Positions 59,820-64,000 of a DNA stretch of 64,000 bases are shown here, one piece after another. The stretch comes from Berberis thunbergii. Lineage: Eukaryota; Streptophyta; Magnoliopsida; Ranunculales; Berberidaceae. The notes under the pieces are model-generated. The model was given only the letters and a program-made list of their open reading frames with translations. It searched no databases and had not been told where the DNA came from. The stretch covers positions 1 to 64,000 of the forward strand of contig QNQO01001857.1 in the NCBI GenBank assembly GCA_003290165.1, read 5' to 3'. Every line of letters begins with the position of its first letter. The first letter of the stretch is position 1. Made by a program: the position numbers and the translations under genes.

Positions 59820-60824
59820 TTTTTTTTAAATCAGATTAGCTACGGGTTTCTTACAGTCGCTAATTAGTTTAATATATTTTTAAAAAAAATTCATGTTAGC
59901 TACGGTTCTAAAACCGTCGCTAGGCTATATTTTTTATTTTTTGTTTTTTAAAAATCACATTAGCTACGGTTTTCAAGCCGTCGCTAAGCTCTTTTTAAAT
60001 TATTTTTTTAAAATCACATTAGCTACGGTCTTCAAGCCGTCGCTAAGGTCTTTTAATAAAAAAAAATTTTAAATCACAAAAAAATCATAGCTACGGGTTT
60101 CTTACCGTCACTAATTAGTTTAATATATTTAAAAAAAAAATTCATGTTAGCTACGGTTATACAACCGTCGCTAAGCTATTTTTTTAGTTTTTCAAAAATC
60201 ACATTAGCTACGGTTTCCAAGCCGTCTCTAGGCTCTTTTTATTTTATTTTTTTAAATCACATTAGCTACGGTCTTCAAGTCGTCGCTAAGGTCTTTTAAT
60301 AATTTTTTTTTAAAAATCACAAAAAATCTTAGCTACGGGTTTCTTACCGTTGCTAATTAGTTTAATATATTTTAAAAAAAATTCATGTTAGCTACGGTTA
60401 TAAAACCGTCGCTAAGCTATTTATTTTTTTTTTTTTTAAATCACATTAGCTACTATTTTCAAGCCGTCGCTAAGCTCTTTTTTAATTTTTTTCAATCACA
60501 TTAGCTACGGTCTTCAAGCCGTCGCTAAGCTCTTTTAATAAATTTTTTAAAAAATCACAAAAAATCGTAGCTATGGTTTTCTTACCGTCGCTAATTAGTC
60601 TCCTCCTTTATGAAGATGTGTCATTGGGGGAGTAACTCCTTTTACGACTCTTTTTCTCTTTAATGTTCCTCCTCGAGGGGAGACGTTCTTTGTAATACTC
60701 TTTTTTTTAAATCACATTAGCTACGGGTTTCTTACCGTCGCTAATTAGTTTAATATATTTTTTTAAAAAATTCATGTTAGCTACTGTTCTAAAACCGTTA
60801 CTAAGCTATTTTTTAATTTTTTTT
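59820..60824. repeat. Hairpin block 17 with embedded LTR fragment
   Basis: LTR fragment at 60599-60700. The first class-1 arm reads ACAGTCGCTAA. Confidence 0.88.
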
Positions 60825-61051
60825 GATCATAAGATCCATCTGGGTCATAATTGATCCACGCGGGGATCCGTGGCGGTGCCGCCAAATGTTTGAGATGGTT
60901 GGGCTACCACTTCATGTTGTAACTCTCTGTTACCAGGCATGGTTGGCTCGGTTATTGTTGGGTTTGTAGTATGCGCTAACGGTAACTCAACTTTTCCCGT
61001 TGAATGGTTGTCTTGATTGTTGCTAGGTTGAAGATCTGTAGAATGTTCCAT
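60825..61051 (-). pseudogene. gag N-terminus, copy 18 (last, truncated)
   Basis: Consensus translation; leader has 'ggaagtttcc', the form of the left array, unlike copies 11-17. Confidence 0.65.
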
Positions 61052-61138
61052 CTGTTCTAAGAACTTTTTAATCGCGGATTAAAATTGAGGAAGTTTCCTA
61101 CTACAAACTCTCAACGTTCCCCACGGACGGCGCCAAAC

Positions 61139-61504
61139 TGATGCGTCCAAAATCTGGTCTCCTGTAAACCTGACCTGCAAAACAAATGTTAGATTGCCAA
61201 ATATCACCTGTTTGGTAGGTCGAAAGCACTCCAATGCTTAAGTCAATAACTCTGTTGGAGATGAAGATAAATCTGGACAGAACTCAGTTAAAATTGCATA
61301 CCTTTGTCGAATGGTCATTTTACCTTATATAATTACCGTTATTGATTCTCTGTGCGACTTAAGCATGTGAGGCTCCTCGAGGGGAGACGTTCTTTGTAAT
61401 AGTCTCCTCCTTTATGAAGATGTGTCATTGGGGGAGTAACTCCTTTTACGACTCTTTTTCTCTTTAATGTTCCTCCTCGAGGGGAGACGTTCTTTGTAAT
61501 ACTC
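61139..61504 (-). mobile_element. LTR A, copy 18 (last full LTR A)
   Basis: Intact PBS and 'attaccgttatt', the variant of left copies 4-8. Confidence 0.75.
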
Positions 61505-64000
61505 GTTTTTTTAAATCACATTAGCTACGGGTTTCTTACCGTCGCTAATTAGTTTAATATATTTTTTAAAAAAATTCATGTTAGCTACGGTTCTAAAACC
61601 GTCGCTAGGCTATTTTTTTATTTTTTTGTTTTTTAAAAATCACATTAGCTACGGTTTTCAAGCCGTCGCTAAGCTCTTTTCAAATTATTTTTTTTAAATC
61701 ACATTAGCTACGGTCTTCAAGCCGTCGCTAAGGTCTTTTAATAAAAACAAATTTTTTAAATCACAAAAAAATCTTAGCTACGGGTTTCTTACCGTCACTA
61801 ATTAGTTTAATATATTTAAAAAAAAATTCATGTTAGCTACGGTTATACAACCGTCGCTAAGCTATTCTTTTAGTTTTTTAAAAATCACATTAGCTACGGT
61901 TTTCAAGCCGTCACTAAGCTCTTTTTATTATTTTTTTTTAAATCACATTAGCTACGGTCTTCAAGTCGTCGCTAAAGTCTTTTAATAAATTTTTTTTAAA
62001 ATCACAAAAAATCTTAGCTACGGGTTTCTTACCGTCGCTAATTAGTTTAATATATTTTAAAAAAAATTCATGTTAGCTACGGTTATAAAACCGTCGCTAA
62101 GCTATTTATTTATTTTTTATTTTTTTAAAAATCACATTAGCTACTGTTTTCAAGCCGTCGCTAAGCTCTTTTTTTAATTTTTTTTAAATCACATTAGCTA
62201 CGGTCTTCAAGCCGTCGCTAAGCTCTTTTAATAAATTTTTTAAAAAATCACAAAAAATCGTAGCTACGGTTTTCTTGCCGTCGCTAATTAGTCTTCTCCT
62301 TTATGAAGATGTGTCATTGGGGGAGTAACACCTTTTACGACTCTTTTTCTCTTTAATGTTCCATCTCGAGGGGAGACGTTCTTTGTAATACTCTTTTTTT
62401 TAAATTACATTAGCTACGGGTTTCTTACCGTCGCTAATTAGTTTAATATATTTTTTTAAAAAATTCATGTTAGCTACGGCTCTAAAACCGTCGCTAAGCT
62501 ATTTTTAAATTTTTTTTTTTAAATCACATTAGCTACGGTCTTCAAGCCGTCGCTAAGGTCTTTTAATAAATTTTTTTTAAATCAGAAAAAAATCTTAGCA
62601 ACGGGTTTCTTACCGTCGCTAGATAGTTTAATATATTTTTTAAAAAAAAATCATGTTAGCTACGGTTATACAACCGTCGCTACGTTATTTTTTTTGTTTT
62701 TTAAAAATCACATTAGCTAAGGTTTTCAAGCCGTGGCTAAGCACTTTTTTTTATTTTTTTTAAAATCACATTAGCTACGGTCTTCAAGCCGTCGCTAAGG
62801 TCTTTTAATAAATTTTTTTAAAAAATCACAAAAAATCGTAGCTACGGTTTTCTTAACGTCGCTAATTAGTCTCCTCCTTTATGAAGATGTGTCATTGGGG
62901 GAGTAACTCCTTTTACGACTCTTTTTCTCTTTAATGTTCCTCCTCGAGCGGAGACGTTCTTTGTAATACACTTTTTTTTAAATCACATTAGCTACGGGTT
63001 TCTTACCGTCGCTAATTAGTTTAATATATTTTTTAAAAAAATTCATGTTAGCTACGGTTCTAAAACCGTCGCTAAGCTATTTTTTTATTTTTTTTGTTTT
63101 TTAAAAATCACATTAGCTACGGTTTTCAAGCCGTCGCTAACCTCTTTTTTTTTATTTTTTAGTTTTTTAAAAATCACATTAGCTACTGTTTTCAAGCCGT
63201 CGCTAAGCTTTTTTTTTTTTTTTAAATCACATTAGCTACGGTCTTCAAGTCGTCGCTAAGGTCTTTTAATAAATTTTTTTAAAAATAACAAAAAATCGTA
63301 GCTACGGTTTTCTTGCCGTCGCTAATTAGTCTCCTCCTTTATGAAGATGTGTCATTGGGGGAGTAACACCTTTTACGACTCTTTTTCTCTTTAATGTTCC
63401 ATCTCGAGGGGAGACGTTCTTTGTAATACTCTTTTTTTTAAATCACATTAGCTACGGGTTTCTTACCGTCGCTAATTAGTTTAATATATTTTTTAAAACA
63501 ATTCATGTTAGCTACGGCTCTAAAACCGTCGCTAAGCTATTTTTAAATTTTTTTTTTTAAATCACATTAGCTACGGTCTTCAAGCCGTCGCTAAGGTCTT
63601 TTAATAATTTTTTTTTAAATCAAAAAAAAATCTTAGCAACGGGTTTCTTACCGTCGCTAGATAGTTTAATATATTTTTAAAAAAAAATCATGTTAGCTAC
63701 GGTTATACAACCGTCGCTACGCTATTTTTTTTGTTTTTTAAAAAATCACATTAGCAACGGTTTTCAAGCCGTGGCTAAGCTCTTTTTTTTATTTTTTTTA
63801 AAATCACATTAGCTACGGTCTTCAAGCCGTCGCTAAGGTCTTTTAATAAATTTTTTTAAAAAATCACAAAAAATCGTAGCTACGGTTTTCTTAACGTCGC
63901 TAATTAGTCTCCTCCTTTATGAAGATGTGTCATTGGGGGAGTAACTCCTTTTACGACTCTTTTTCTCTTTAATGTTCCTCCTCGAGCGGAGACGAACTTT
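61505..64000. repeat. Terminal hairpin block 18 with four LTR fragments and a 1.04-kb repeat
   Basis: LTR fragments at 62291-62393, 62869-62971, 63329-63431 and 63908-64000. Paired diagnostic variants show a higher-order repeat of about 1038 bp: 'gagtaacacc' and 'ccatctcgagg' at 62.33 and 63.37 kb; 'ctcgagcggag' at 62.94 and 63.98 kb. Gag, PBS and full LTR A no longer occur. The last bases (gacgaacttt) depart from the expected gacgttcttt. Confidence 0.85.

Larger units (their letters stand above)
46144..64000 (-). repeat. Tandem array of the reduced unit (gag start, PBS, LTR A, hairpin repeats)
   Basis: Unit starts at the gag junction are 46144, 47840, 49293, 51880, 54867, 57445, 59142 and 60825. 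Lengths are about 1696, 1453, 2587, 2987, 2578, 1697 and 1683 bp; the last copy runs to the window end. Against the full unit, everything from the spacer through LTR B, the antisense ORF and the distal half of gag is missing. The common junction joins a T-run of the hairpin block directly to '(g)atcataagatccatctggg'. Extra fragments of LTR A of about 102 bp sit inside the hairpin blocks. The shared junction shows that one deletion founded this part and was then amplified. Confidence 0.88.

Noticed and set aside
11416..64000. Regular palindromic repeats resembling a CRISPR array
   Set aside because: Linkers are A/T-rich and repeated, not unique spacers; the sequence is plant nuclear DNA and no cas gene is present.
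10724..64000. Ribosomal DNA intergenic spacer with subrepeats
   Set aside because: Unit length and subrepeats would fit, but no 18S, 5.8S or 25S sequence occurs, and LTR, PBS and gag explain the unit.

Overview
The window is nuclear DNA from a flowering plant. It holds relics of genes found in plants (amino acid permease, MYB-CC factor, SYP61-type syntaxin, rhomboid, exportin 1, ribosomal L11) and plant-type transposable elements. I cannot place it below flowering plant. I see no intact protein-coding gene, rRNA, tRNA or CRISPR array.

Region 1 (1 to about 9.8 kb) is a scrapyard of host-gene pieces that still carry introns and splice sites: RPL11, a rhomboid C-terminus with its catalytic HIGG motif, a MYB-CC DNA-binding domain on the minus strand, an amino acid permease exon fused in frame to an exportin-1 exon, a SYP61-like exon and two unidentified exon-like pieces. 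Stops, frameshifts and missing parts mark the best-preserved ones as dead. Next come a probable solo LTR (9838-10316), a poly-A tract, and hairpin subterminal repeats that end at 10723 in a canonical CACTA terminus. The gene pieces may therefore be cargo of a gene-capturing CACTA element whose left end lies outside the window.

Region 2 (10724-46143) is a tandem array: one truncated copy, then nine copies of a unit of about 3.73 kb (one is 4.23 kb). I read the unit as a non-autonomous TAT-like Ty3/gypsy retrotransposon lying on the minus strand. From left to right on the plus strand it has a full 3' LTR (B, about 541 bp), a frameshifted PF04195-like ORF in antisense to the element with its own TATA box, a gag N-terminus (minus strand), a primer binding site, a 5' LTR lacking its U3 (A, about 366 bp), a block of roughly 62-bp hairpin minisatellite, and a spacer of about 250 bp. 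Both reading frames are broken in the same way in the copies examined, so the unit was dead before it was amplified.

Region 3 (46144-64000) is the same array stripped down. Spacer, LTR B, antisense ORF and half of gag are gone, leaving 1.45-3.0 kb units of gag start, PBS, LTR A and hairpin repeats, with extra 0.1-kb LTR fragments embedded. From 62.3 kb only LTR fragments and hairpin repeats remain, in a repeat of about 1.04 kb.

The hairpin minisatellite has a rigid design: a 10-nt arm, an 8-nt loop and a 10-nt arm with one conserved central mismatch. Four classes alternate as a tetramer of about 248 bp. The window thus shows monomer, tetramer, unit and array nested in one another, and a left-to-right series from retrotransposon to satellite.
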